Assembly: GCF_014284305.1 (NCBI RefSeq)
Contig: NZ_JACOFW010000003.1
Coordinates: 148,476 to 212,475, forward strand
Source: Affinundibacterium seohonense
GTDB taxonomy: Bacteria > Pseudomonadota > Gammaproteobacteria > Burkholderiales > Burkholderiaceae_D
Length of the DNA stretch: 64,000 nt
Reading direction: 5' to 3'
Shown here piece after piece: positions 44,953-53,920 of the stretch; within the stretch, counting starts at the first letter, position 1, and the number at the start of each line of letters is the position of its first letter. The translations under genes were made by a program, and so were the position numbers. Below the pieces are notes generated by a model. The model worked only from the letters and a program-made list of their open reading frames with translations, did not search any database and had not been told where the DNA came from.

Positions 44953-46689
44953 ATGAACTGCTTTGACAAAGCACTCTGCTGCTTGTTTTCGTCGATCTTA
45001 TTGCTTGCTTCGCCAGTGCATGCTCAGAATAAAAATCGACACGATACAAAACAAGTCTGGGAACCTGATCTCGGCAATGGCCGCTATCGTAATCCGATTA
45101 TTCATGCAGACTATTCTGATCCCGATGTGATCCGCGTCGGCAACCAGTACTACATGATTGCATCGAGCTTCAACAGCGCGCCGGGTCTTCCATTGTTGCA
45201 ATCGAGCGATATGATTCACTGGAATCTGGTCGGACACGCCTTGCAGAATTTGATACCAAATGAGACCTTCTCGACGCCGCAACATGGTAAAGGCGTATGG
45301 GCACCGAGCCTACGTTTTCATGATGACAAATTTTGGATCTTTTATCCTGATCCAGACTTCGGCATTTATGTCATGACCGCGAAGAACTTTGCTGGACCGT
45401 GGACATCACCACATCTACTCGTTGCCGGTAAAGGTTTAATCGATCCGACACCATTATGGGACGATGATGGTAAGGCTTGGCTTCTGCATGCATGGGCGAA
45501 AAGCCGTGCGGGATTTAATAATCAACTCACTTTGCGTGCAATGACTGCAGACGCCAGCAAACTCCTCGATGACAAAGGCACGCTGGTTGTTGACGGCAAT
45601 CTTCTACCTGGCTATAAAACCTTAGAAGGTCCAAAGTTTTATAAGCGCAAGGGCTGGTACTATATTTTTGCGCCCGCAGGTGGTGTTGAATTTGGTTGGC
45701 AATCGGTATTCCGTTCTAAAAATATTCAAGGCCCTTACGAAGATAAAATCGTTTTGGCACAAGGAGATAGCAAGATCAATGGTCCGCATCAAGGTGCATG
45801 GGTCAATGCGGAAGATGGACGTGATTGGTTCTATCATTTTCAAGATAAGCGCGCCTATGGCCGGATCGTCCATTTACAACCAATGCGATGGGAGCAAGAT
45901 TGGCCAGTGATGGGTAACATGAATGTGAAAACGGGCATAGGTGAGCCAGTAATGGAATGGGAAAAACCCGTCATATCAACGACCGCCGCATCTCGCAACA
46001 ATCCAGCAACGTCAGATGACTTCACGTCAAGTGATCTCGAATTGCAATGGCAGTGGCAAGCAAATTGGTCGCCTAGCTGGTTTTCGCTGAGTGCACGACA
46101 TGGCTACTTAAGACTGTTTAGTTTGCCATGGTCGTCTGACAAAAGCTTAGCTCAGTATCCGGCACTACTAATGCAAAAACTGCCCGCAGAAACCTTCACC
46201 GTCGATACGTCAATTACATTAAATCCAAACGTAATAGGACTCACAGCAGGTTTGAGCCTCTTTGGCATGGACTACGCTTGGCTAGGTTTGAAGAATACCG
46301 GGCAGGAAAAACAAGTGAAGCAAACAATCATCTACGCGGAATGCAAAAACAGTCAACAATCGTGTAGCGAGCATCAAATAGAGATCGCCGATCTTGGTTC
46401 AACGAATGCAAGTACCGAGACAGAGCTAAAGCTCTATCTACGCCTGCAAGTCAAACCGGGAGCGCAAGCCTTGTGGTTTTATAGCGTCGATGGTAGGACC
46501 TATCATTCTGTACTGCCGGACAACGTCACCTTTCAAGCTAAACCCGGACGCTGGGTTGGCGCAAAGTTAGGCTTATTCAGTTTGCAGACAATCCCGACAT
46601 CCAACTTCAGTTCGCTCAATAAGCCAGTGAACGATTCGAAATCGAGTCATGTCTATGCGGACTTTAGTCCAGTGCAATTTCAACGCTAG
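44953..46689 (+). CDS. Glycoside hydrolase family 43 protein
   Basis: A 578-residue secreted protein. The signal peptide is about residues 1-24 (ALCCLFSSILLLASPVHAQ). The GH43 five-bladed propeller follows: base aspartate in YSDPDVIRVGNQYYMIASSF, second aspartate in LIDPTPLWDDDGKAW, acid glutamate in LEGPKFYKRKGWYYIFAPAG. The C-terminal beta-sandwich (from about residue 370) is DUF1349/GH43_C2-like. Relatives act as arabinofuranosidases or xylosidases; here it may trim arabinan side chains of pectin. AAGGAA precedes the ATG. Confidence 0.92.
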   Translation: MNCFDKALCCLFSSILLLASPVHAQNKNRHDTKQVWEPDLGNGRYRNPIIHADYSDPDVIRVGNQYYMIASSFNSAPGLPLLQSSDMIHWNLVGHALQNLIPNETFSTPQHGKGVWAPSLRFHDDKFWIFYPDPDFGIYVMTAKNFAGPWTSPHLLVAGKGLIDPTPLWDDDGKAWLLHAWAKSRAGFNNQLTLRAMTADASKLLDDKGTLVVDGNLLPGYKTLEGPKFYKRKGWYYIFAPAGGVEFGWQSVFRSKNIQGPYEDKIVLAQGDSKINGPHQGAWVNAEDGRDWFYHFQDKRAYGRIVHLQPMRWEQDWPVMGNMNVKTGIGEPVMEWEKPVISTTAASRNNPATSDDFTSSDLELQWQWQANWSPSWFSLSARHGYLRLFSLPWSSDKSLAQYPALLMQKLPAETFTVDTSITLNPNVIGLTAGLSLFGMDYAWLGLKNTGQEKQVKQTIIYAECKNSQQSCSEHQIEIADLGSTNASTETELKLYLRLQVKPGAQALWFYSVDGRTYHSVLPDNVTFQAKPGRWVGAKLGLFSLQTIPTSNFSSLNKPVNDSKSSHVYADFSPVQFQR

Positions 46690-46868
46690 TGAGAAGATCC
46701 GAAGAGGCTTTTCAACAAATCGGAACGCTTACCGGATTCAGTCATATCCAGCCAAATTTCTCCAGTAAATTGCGGCGTTTCCTTGGGAACGAGAATCAAT
46801 ATCAACGTACTCAAGGACATACTCTGCGCACTTTGAGTCGCGGAAGCAACCGGCTTCATTAGACCACA
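46690..46868. other. Spacer between GH43 and the hybrid kinase
   Basis: A 179-base convergent spacer. No hairpin with a T run was found and no short gene is evident. Confidence 0.3.
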
Positions 46869-49800
46869 TCAATGCCTTAACAAAGCTTGACTCAGAATTC
46901 TTTCAGCTTGTGCGAAGTTTAATTCACTCATGTTTTTTTCTATAAGAAGGAATGCTTCCATTGATATTTTTTGGCTTAGCGTTTCCTTTAGGGTATCAAA
47001 AACATCGCAAGCAGCGAGATCATTCTGTTGAAGATACTGTCTAAATTGTTCCATTCTTGCGGACTCGTCATCGATGGAGAGTGCCGTTAGGTTTGGCGTG
47101 CTTAGACCTAAGCGTTTTTCACTTAGCCAATGCTGTGCTGCCTCAATTGTTTTCCGCAATTCCTGTTCGACAGACGTCAATAACATGTCAACATTGGCGC
47201 CACCATCCCGAATCTCGTTTTCAGCCCGTAAGGTTTGCATCGCAAAAACCTTGGCACCAAGTGTCCCCACAGACCCTCGCATCGTATGGAGCACTCTAGT
47301 GGCGACTTCTGGCTGTTGTGCTTCAAACGCACGCCTAACGTCGAGCATTTGCGTACTAGCGCGCTCTACCATAGAACTGATCGAATCTAATATCCGTTGC
47401 AAGTGTTTAGGATCAGCCGCAGCTAAAATTTCCAATGAGCGAGGATCAAAAACTGATGAATCCGAAGGATTTGCGGAAGTGGTCGCTAATAAGTCTTCCT
47501 TCACTTTCTCGTTTTCCATTTTTGCCTGATTCAATGCCATTGGCAAGACCTTCGAAATTGCCAAAAACATTTGTTCGACGTCGATCGGCTTCCCGACAAA
47601 ATCATTCATTCCAACTTGTAAGCAACGATCGCGTTCAGAGCTCATGACACCTGCCGTCATTGCGATGACCGGAATTTGCAGATGCAATTCATTACGTATG
47701 ATGCGCGTCGCGCTAATACCATCCATGATGGGCATTTGCACATCCATCAAGACTGCGTGATATTTGTCTGCGTGACTTCGCAAATGTTCGACCGCAAGAT
47801 AGCCGTTTTCTAACACATCAACGGTCGCACCACCCTGCTCTAAAAAGCCTTTAGCAACAATTTGATTAAAAGGATTGTCTTCTACCAAAAGTAACTTTGC
47901 GCCTTGAATTTGATTGGCTCGTGTCAATATCGCTTTACTATAACGGGGCATCACTTCTAGGCCAGAACATAACAGGATCGCTTCATGCACGGTATCAAAT
48001 ACGCTTGATCCCGTGATCGGCTTCATCAAAATTGCATCGGCATAATCTGCAGCTTGCTCTTGTAGCATTCTGTCTCGACTAAATGCGCTAACCATAATGA
48101 TTAATGGTGTTTTGCCCTTAGGGAGTATGTCACGCAACAACTTGATGGTGACTAAGCCATCCATCATCGGCATTTGCCAATCAACGATAATGGCATCAAA
48201 ATGTCTTCCTTCGGCGAGTCGAGCACTTACGATATCAATCGCCTGTTGTCCATTCGTCGCAGATTCCGTATTCCAATTCCATGAACGCACTGTCTTGCAG
48301 ATGTAATGATTGCTCGTGGAATTATCGTCGACGACCAAAAGATCTAGTCGTTTTTGAGTGGCAGAGCTCACAGTCGTCGTATCATTGACAGCAATCATCG
48401 GCACCGTAATCTGAAATTCACTGCCAATGCCAAACCGACTTTTCACGTCCATGTCGCCGCCCATGAGATTGACAATACTCTTCGATATCGACAGTCCTAA
48501 ACCTGTTCCACCAAACTTTCTCGTAGTAGAGGCGTCGGCTTGAGAGAAAGGCTGAAATAATTTTTGTAGCTGCTGTTTATCCATTCCTATGCCAGTGTCA
48601 CTGACTGTGATTTTTAACCAAACGCGATTAGTCTCAAGATCGACCTTATCTTGAATCGTATCGACGAAAACGGCGACCTCGCCTTTCTCCGTAAACTTCA
48701 GTGCATTGCTCGTCAAATTAGTCAGTACCTGCTGCAATCGCAGTTGGTCACCGATCAAGCGCTTTGGCACATCTACGCCCATTCCGATGGCAACCTCAAC
48801 ATCTTTTTCTGCTACGGACACCGCCATCATGCTTGCTAGTGCGCCGAGTACATCGTCAAGAAGAAACTCGGTATTCGACAGTTCTAAGCGATTCGCCTCG
48901 ATTTTAGAAAAATCCAAAATATCATTCAAAATCCCCATCAATGACTGCCCGGAAACTTTGATCATATCTAAATATTTGCGCTGTTCAGAACTCAGGTTCG
49001 TTGTAGCAAGCAATTGCGACATGCCGAGCACCGCATTCATCGGCGTGCGAATTTCATGACTCATATTGGCAACGAAATCACTCTTCGCCTGACTAGTCTG
49101 TTCTGCGCTTTCTTTAGCTTGAATCAGCAAACGCTGTAGTTCTTTTTCATCAGAAATATTGTTCGCGATACCAAGGAACCCGACTATTTTTTCATCTAAG
49201 CCAAAGATCGCTGTCACCACGAGTCGTACTGGAATCTTTTTCCCGGATTTGTGCACATAAGTCCACTCGCGCTTTTCGTTAATACCCAACGTGGCTTTCA
49301 GAATAAATACGTCAAAACCTTCAACAGGGCGACCAAGTTCTGCACTCAATTCTCGGCCTCGCTGCATAACTTCCTCGGGTAGATGCAGCACGGCCGGCGT
49401 TATTTTGTGCTCCATTTCGGCTGCGCTGTAACCCAACATTTTTTCAGCGCCAGCACTGAAAAGTGTAATCGTCCCTTGCAAATCAGTGGCGATAATAGAA
49501 AATTCCGTCGCTGAATCAATCACTGCCTGGAGGCGCTCTTGTGCAATGTATTCTGCTCGTTGCGCCTTCTTGATGTCAGTAATATCGCTGACGAAGGCAT
49601 AAACCCCTTCAATTTTCCCATCACGAAAACTTGGTACATAAGACGCTAGACTGTCGCGAGCAACGCCATTCGGACTCACGATGGTACGTTCAAACATTTG
49701 CGGTTCACCACGCAATGCCGCTTCCATGTAAGGAATATTTTTTTCGTATAAAGCGTCACCAACCACGTCGCGCACATGCATGCCTAGTATGTCCTCGGGT

Positions 49801-50840
49801 TTCCAACCAAAATAGTCTATGTATGCGCTATTCGCGAAGCGGTTTTTTAATTCTAAGTCCCAAAAGCCAATCATCGCGGGGACATTATTCACAATCATTT
49901 GTAACTCAAGATGTTTACGCTGCAAGGCAGCCTCAGTTTCCAGTCGTTGCTTGTCCTGACGCCGAAATAAATTCATGCTTCCGACCAAAATCAATACCGG
50001 AATAAAAGTCACCAAAATCGGTAAGTAGCTCAAGAACGACAACACATTGCTGGAATCAAACGCTTTTTGAAAATAACCTAAATGCAACATCACAGCAATC
50101 ACTAACGACTGCAAGAAAATCAATCCAGAAACGACGACTGATGTTGTATTGATGGCGGCAAACACCAAAGGGATGACTAAATAAATGAAAGGAAAAGGTA
50201 AGTAACGAAGCGCAAAAAAACTAACGAAAAGAACGCTAATGGCATAAAAGAGAGACGATTTTTTTGTATCTAACATTAAGTAATCGTGATTTATTGAAAC
50301 CCATCTGCGTCTTAGCAACAGCAGTAATGGCAACAGAGAGATCGTTCCAACCGAAGAGCTAACAAACCATGTCGGCAAAATCACTGCAAATGGTGCGAAG
50401 CCCAAGAGGGCTAAGGTGCTAGCACCAACTACGGCACCGATTCCGCTCGGCAAAAGGCAAACAGCGAATACAAATCGCAGCATCGCATCTGGTGACTGTT
50501 CAAAGTCCGATTGCATCTTCAGTCGAGCAGCCGACCAAGGAGCGACTAGCATTTCAACGACGTTTGGAATGACAAAGGCGATCGACAGCCACCACGAATT
50601 CCCCATCACCCAATTCGCAAAAAAATTGGCGCCAGCGAAAATCACGGTGAGATACCATTTCTCCTTATTTTGAAACTGCAACAAACAAGCGATGGCCAAG
50701 GCATTGGCATACCAAAAGTGCGCGACATTGCCCGCTTCTTTTGAAAAATGGATGGAGATCGACGCCAGAATAAAATATACCAAGCCAATCGCTAAGGCCT
50801 TCGTGGTGAAAAATCGATTACCTGTCGAAAAGTTTGTCAT
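46869..50840 (-). CDS. MASE1 hybrid histidine kinase with two receivers and HPt
   Basis: A 1323-residue membrane sensor. Residues about 10-290 form a MASE1 multi-helix domain. Two PAS domains follow (about 310-430, 440-560). The dimerisation domain has SHEIRTPMNAVLGM with H near 595, then HATPase parts DILDFSKIEANRLEL, TGIGMDKQQLQKLF and FGGTGLGLSI. Receiver 1 has VDWQMPMMDG (D near 885), receiver 2 has MDVQMPIMDG (D near 1031), and the HPt has LHTMRGSVGTLGA (H near 1183). A TTG at 50855 is also in frame; the ATG at 50840 is preferred. It lies 43 bases after the REC-GGEEF gene, likely its output partner. Confidence 0.93.
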   Translation of the reverse strand: MTNFSTGNRFFTTKALAIGLVYFILASISIHFSKEAGNVAHFWYANALAIACLLQFQNKEKWYLTVIFAGANFFANWVMGNSWWLSIAFVIPNVVEMLVAPWSAARLKMQSDFEQSPDAMLRFVFAVCLLPSGIGAVVGASTLALLGFAPFAVILPTWFVSSSVGTISLLPLLLLLRRRWVSINHDYLMLDTKKSSLFYAISVLFVSFFALRYLPFPFIYLVIPLVFAAINTTSVVVSGLIFLQSLVIAVMLHLGYFQKAFDSSNVLSFLSYLPILVTFIPVLILVGSMNLFRRQDKQRLETEAALQRKHLELQMIVNNVPAMIGFWDLELKNRFANSAYIDYFGWKPEDILGMHVRDVVGDALYEKNIPYMEAALRGEPQMFERTIVSPNGVARDSLASYVPSFRDGKIEGVYAFVSDITDIKKAQRAEYIAQERLQAVIDSATEFSIIATDLQGTITLFSAGAEKMLGYSAAEMEHKITPAVLHLPEEVMQRGRELSAELGRPVEGFDVFILKATLGINEKREWTYVHKSGKKIPVRLVVTAIFGLDEKIVGFLGIANNISDEKELQRLLIQAKESAEQTSQAKSDFVANMSHEIRTPMNAVLGMSQLLATTNLSSEQRKYLDMIKVSGQSLMGILNDILDFSKIEANRLELSNTEFLLDDVLGALASMMAVSVAEKDVEVAIGMGVDVPKRLIGDQLRLQQVLTNLTSNALKFTEKGEVAVFVDTIQDKVDLETNRVWLKITVSDTGIGMDKQQLQKLFQPFSQADASTTRKFGGTGLGLSISKSIVNLMGGDMDVKSRFGIGSEFQITVPMIAVNDTTTVSSATQKRLDLLVVDDNSTSNHYICKTVRSWNWNTESATNGQQAIDIVSARLAEGRHFDAIIVDWQMPMMDGLVTIKLLRDILPKGKTPLIIMVSAFSRDRMLQEQAADYADAILMKPITGSSVFDTVHEAILLCSGLEVMPRYSKAILTRANQIQGAKLLLVEDNPFNQIVAKGFLEQGGATVDVLENGYLAVEHLRSHADKYHAVLMDVQMPIMDGISATRIIRNELHLQIPVIAMTAGVMSSERDRCLQVGMNDFVGKPIDVEQMFLAISKVLPMALNQAKMENEKVKEDLLATTSANPSDSSVFDPRSLEILAAADPKHLQRILDSISSMVERASTQMLDVRRAFEAQQPEVATRVLHTMRGSVGTLGAKVFAMQTLRAENEIRDGGANVDMLLTSVEQELRKTIEAAQHWLSEKRLGLSTPNLTALSIDDESARMEQFRQYLQQNDLAACDVFDTLKETLSQKISMEAFLLIEKNMSELNFAQAERILSQALLRH

Positions 50841-50883
50841 CCGATATTTTCCCAATAAATAATAACTAAGCCCTGCCTAGTTC

Positions 50884-51822
50884 TTACTGCGATTGACTTT
50901 GATCTTGCCGCGAAAAAATTTCAAAACGGTTCCGATTAAGTGTCTTTGCCCGGTAGAGAGCTTGATCAGCATGATCAAGCAATGATTGGGGTGAGGAATC
51001 TATTGTCGGAATAGCATAAGCTAGTCCAACGCTAATGGTAATGTATTGGTAGATTTCCGAGGTACTGTGTGGTATCTCTAAGACACGGATTGACTCACAA
51101 ATCATCTGACCATACTGCTGCAAAGTTTGCTCATTAATTTGTGGCAACACCACAACAAATTCCTCACCACCATAGCGGGCAACAAATTCACCGGGTCGTT
51201 TGGTGACGGCTTCGATTGCTTGCGCAACTGCCTTTAAAGCGATATCTCCTGCAGCATGTCCATAAGTATCGTTGTATCGTTTGAAGTAATCGATGTCGAC
51301 AAGGGCGATCCCTAATGGCAATTGGTGACGCTGCAATCGACTGTATTCGGCCTCGATGGCTTTATCAAAATAGCGACGGTTATACAGCCCCGTCAATGCA
51401 TCGTGCTGAGCCAGTAACTCCAATGCAGCAGAATCATGTATCAGACGTAAATGGGTTCGTACACGCGCTTGCACAACCGGTGGATTGAGCGGCTTCGTAA
51501 TGAAATCGACCGCGCCTGCATTTAAGCAGGCGATTTCTGTATCCATCCCCGTATTAGCAGTGACGAAGATAATTGCGCTTTTACTGGTCGCCTCATCGTT
51601 TTTTAAGTAGCGGCATACTTCATAGCCATCCATGGGTTGCATACCCACGTCAAGAAGAATCAAATCGGGCTTCTGCTCTTTCGCTATTTGTAGACCTTGA
51701 TCACCATTGACTGCAAATAGAATTTTGCCAAAGTCTTTTAAGATATGACTCAACATGCGAATCAAATTCACATCATCATCAATAATTAAAATAGTGCTTT
51801 CTTTAGGTAAATAAGCAGGCAT
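50884..51822 (-). CDS. Response regulator with GGEEF domain (diguanylate cyclase)
   Basis: A 312-residue REC-GGEEF protein. The receiver has IIDDDVNLIRM, phosphoacceptor D in LILLDVGMQPMDG near residue 56 and a K in FITKPLNPP. The GGEEF domain begins HDALTGLYNRRYFD, with the metal region VDIDYFKRYNDTYGH and the active GGEEF in ARYGGEEFVVVLP. The position of the inhibitory RxxD site reads RPGE, so classical product inhibition may be weak. It probably makes cyclic di-GMP when phosphorylated by the adjacent hybrid kinase. Confidence 0.94.
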   Translation of the reverse strand: MPAYLPKESTILIIDDDVNLIRMLSHILKDFGKILFAVNGDQGLQIAKEQKPDLILLDVGMQPMDGYEVCRYLKNDEATSKSAIIFVTANTGMDTEIACLNAGAVDFITKPLNPPVVQARVRTHLRLIHDSAALELLAQHDALTGLYNRRYFDKAIEAEYSRLQRHQLPLGIALVDIDYFKRYNDTYGHAAGDIALKAVAQAIEAVTKRPGEFVARYGGEEFVVVLPQINEQTLQQYGQMICESIRVLEIPHSTSEIYQYITISVGLAYAIPTIDSSPQSLLDHADQALYRAKTLNRNRFEIFSRQDQSQSQ

Positions 51823-51973
51823 ACGCTAACTTTTTGTCTAGATCGTTTTTAGGAAAAACTATTATTTCCAAAATACAACGATACATGAATTAAGTGGTAA
51901 AGCCAAACAAAGTTCCGCTAAACGTGGCAATAACTCCGATTTAGCCATCACGCGAAGCAATTCATCAAGGATG
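51823..51973. other. Spacer between the pectinase operon and the REC-GGEEF gene
   Basis: A 151-base AT-rich gap. It likely contains the promoter for the REC-GGEEF and kinase genes; no clear signal was picked out. Confidence 0.3.
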
Positions 51974-53920
51974 TTATCCCCGCTTATAGAGCACACTATT
52001 GATCATCACATTTTTCAAAACTAGACCCTTTACGTTATATAAATAGAGAGGACTTACCTTGTTGACTGGTGCACCAAAATCACAATCTTCAATCAGAACT
52101 TGGCTCACTGGCAAAATCTTTGGCGCAGGCTGTGGTCCATTGTAATCAGAAGCGACCGGGCCCAATATCACTAAAGCTTGATAACAAGAATACTGGCTAT
52201 TCGCTGGTAGGTTCGCCTGTTTGACACTGACATTCCCAACCTTGACCTTGGCGATATGGATATGACTCACTTCGGGTGGTCGGGTGCGCACATTGTCCGC
52301 AACGGGGGCGTAGTCACAATCGAACACGATGACCCCACCTGCTGCACTAGCGATCGTTTTTTTGGCGAACGGTGAGTTGGGTAAAAATGCATAATACGAT
52401 GGACTCGTTTGTACACCATTCGGTATCGAGACATTCCGCACATAAAAATGTTTAAGAAATCCACCGCGATTCATATTCGTTTTCAGACGTATCGCGATAT
52501 TCAATGGATTACTCGCCCAATGCTTATTCTCGAACAACAGATTTTGCGCATAAATATGTTGGATGCCACCGGCCATCTCACTTCCCAGCGTGATCGCGCC
52601 ATGCCCACTCTGCATCGTGCAATTTTGAATCACAATATGCTGAGATGGGCCGTATTGTGTATCGCGGTTTTTACCTGCTTTGATCGCAATACAATCGTCA
52701 CCCGAATCGAAGGTGCAGGATTCGACCAAGACATATTCACAAGCTTCAGGATCAAAACCATCACTATTCGGACCATGACTATTCGCTAGTACTTTGTCGA
52801 TTTTTAGATCGCGACAATTGACCGGATGATGCACCCAAAACGGGGAGTCCTTCGCTTGATAGCCACGCAATAAGACCTTGTCACACCCGATCAATTGAAT
52901 CAACGGCGGACGCAGATAATGTCCCAGTCCAAATACCCGCTTGGGCAAAGGGATATTCGCCTCGGATAGGGCTGGCAAATAAGCCGCGTCCGCTCGCCAG
53001 CGATCACCTTCCCCTTGAATCAGTTTAGCTTGCGGCTCCGAGATCGAGGTCAATTCAGCCAAAGCATTCGCATTCAAACTATTCACTGCATTCTCGGACA
53101 TCTTGCCTGCTTTAGCATTAGGAATTGAACCTTGACCGATCGAGTTGATGGTGCGCTGTTTGCCTTTCCAAGTCCACCAACAATCACCATCCTCATTAAA
53201 GGGCACGCCACCTTGACCGTCCAAGACACTGGTCCAATCCTCTCCAGTCAAGGCAATATTTGTTTGAGCAAAGGAATACACCATCGGCGAGTAATTCAAG
53301 CAGTCATTACTTTGCCAACGCGAAATAACTAAACGACCACGTTCACCACAATCGACACTGCCATACTTCGCATAGTCAGTGGGTTGATGACTAAAATAAA
53401 TATGCGCACCTGCTTGCAAATGCACATGAACGTTCGATAACAAGACAATCGGACCCGCGCAATACCAATCACCTTTCGGGATCACTACGCGACCGCCGCC
53501 CGCTTGGTGACAAGCTTGAATCGCCGTGGTGATCGCTGGATAGATATCAGCCGCATCTGCTACTGGACTTGCCAGCGCGCCCTGCTCTTCAAATGATTTC
53601 CAAGCTTGTACTTGGCGTAATGTGCAGGTTTTGGCTCCATAGTGCGTGATCAAAAAATCTTCATCACGAAACACAAGTTCTTTTTGAAAGCGATCGACAA
53701 TGGCTTGCGCCGCTTGCCAAGGTGCTTTCATCCATCCATCTTTGTTGTATGCTGCCGAAGATGAATGCTGAGCGCCTTGTCCAGCCATCGCAGAACCGGC
53801 GAGCGTCGTGCTACTGATTGCCAATCCACTCTGAGAAATTTGACGTAAAAATTGACGGCGTCCAGCACCTACTTTTTGATCTGACTTTTTTACTACCATT
53901 GGATTTTTTGCGTTTTTCAT
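51974..53920 (-). CDS. Glycoside hydrolase family 28 protein (polygalacturonase-like), Tat signal
   Basis: A 648-residue beta-helix enzyme. The N terminus has GRRQFLRQISQSG, a twin-arginine signal, followed by an alanine-rich hydrophobic stretch. The GH28 catalytic set is present: NSDGFDPEACEYVLVESCTF then DSGDDCIAIKAGKN (three aspartates), SGHGAITLGSEM (histidine) and IAIRLKTNMNRGG. It should cut alpha-1,4-galacturonan in an exo or endo manner. The first codon overlaps the stop of the upstream GH28-CE8 gene (ATGA). Folded export fits a periplasmic or outer-surface role. Confidence 0.93.
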   Translation of the reverse strand: MKNAKNPMVVKKSDQKVGAGRRQFLRQISQSGLAISSTTLAGSAMAGQGAQHSSSAAYNKDGWMKAPWQAAQAIVDRFQKELVFRDEDFLITHYGAKTCTLRQVQAWKSFEEQGALASPVADAADIYPAITTAIQACHQAGGGRVVIPKGDWYCAGPIVLLSNVHVHLQAGAHIYFSHQPTDYAKYGSVDCGERGRLVISRWQSNDCLNYSPMVYSFAQTNIALTGEDWTSVLDGQGGVPFNEDGDCWWTWKGKQRTINSIGQGSIPNAKAGKMSENAVNSLNANALAELTSISEPQAKLIQGEGDRWRADAAYLPALSEANIPLPKRVFGLGHYLRPPLIQLIGCDKVLLRGYQAKDSPFWVHHPVNCRDLKIDKVLANSHGPNSDGFDPEACEYVLVESCTFDSGDDCIAIKAGKNRDTQYGPSQHIVIQNCTMQSGHGAITLGSEMAGGIQHIYAQNLLFENKHWASNPLNIAIRLKTNMNRGGFLKHFYVRNVSIPNGVQTSPSYYAFLPNSPFAKKTIASAAGGVIVFDCDYAPVADNVRTRPPEVSHIHIAKVKVGNVSVKQANLPANSQYSCYQALVILGPVASDYNGPQPAPKILPVSQVLIEDCDFGAPVNKVSPLYLYNVKGLVLKNVMINSVLYKRG

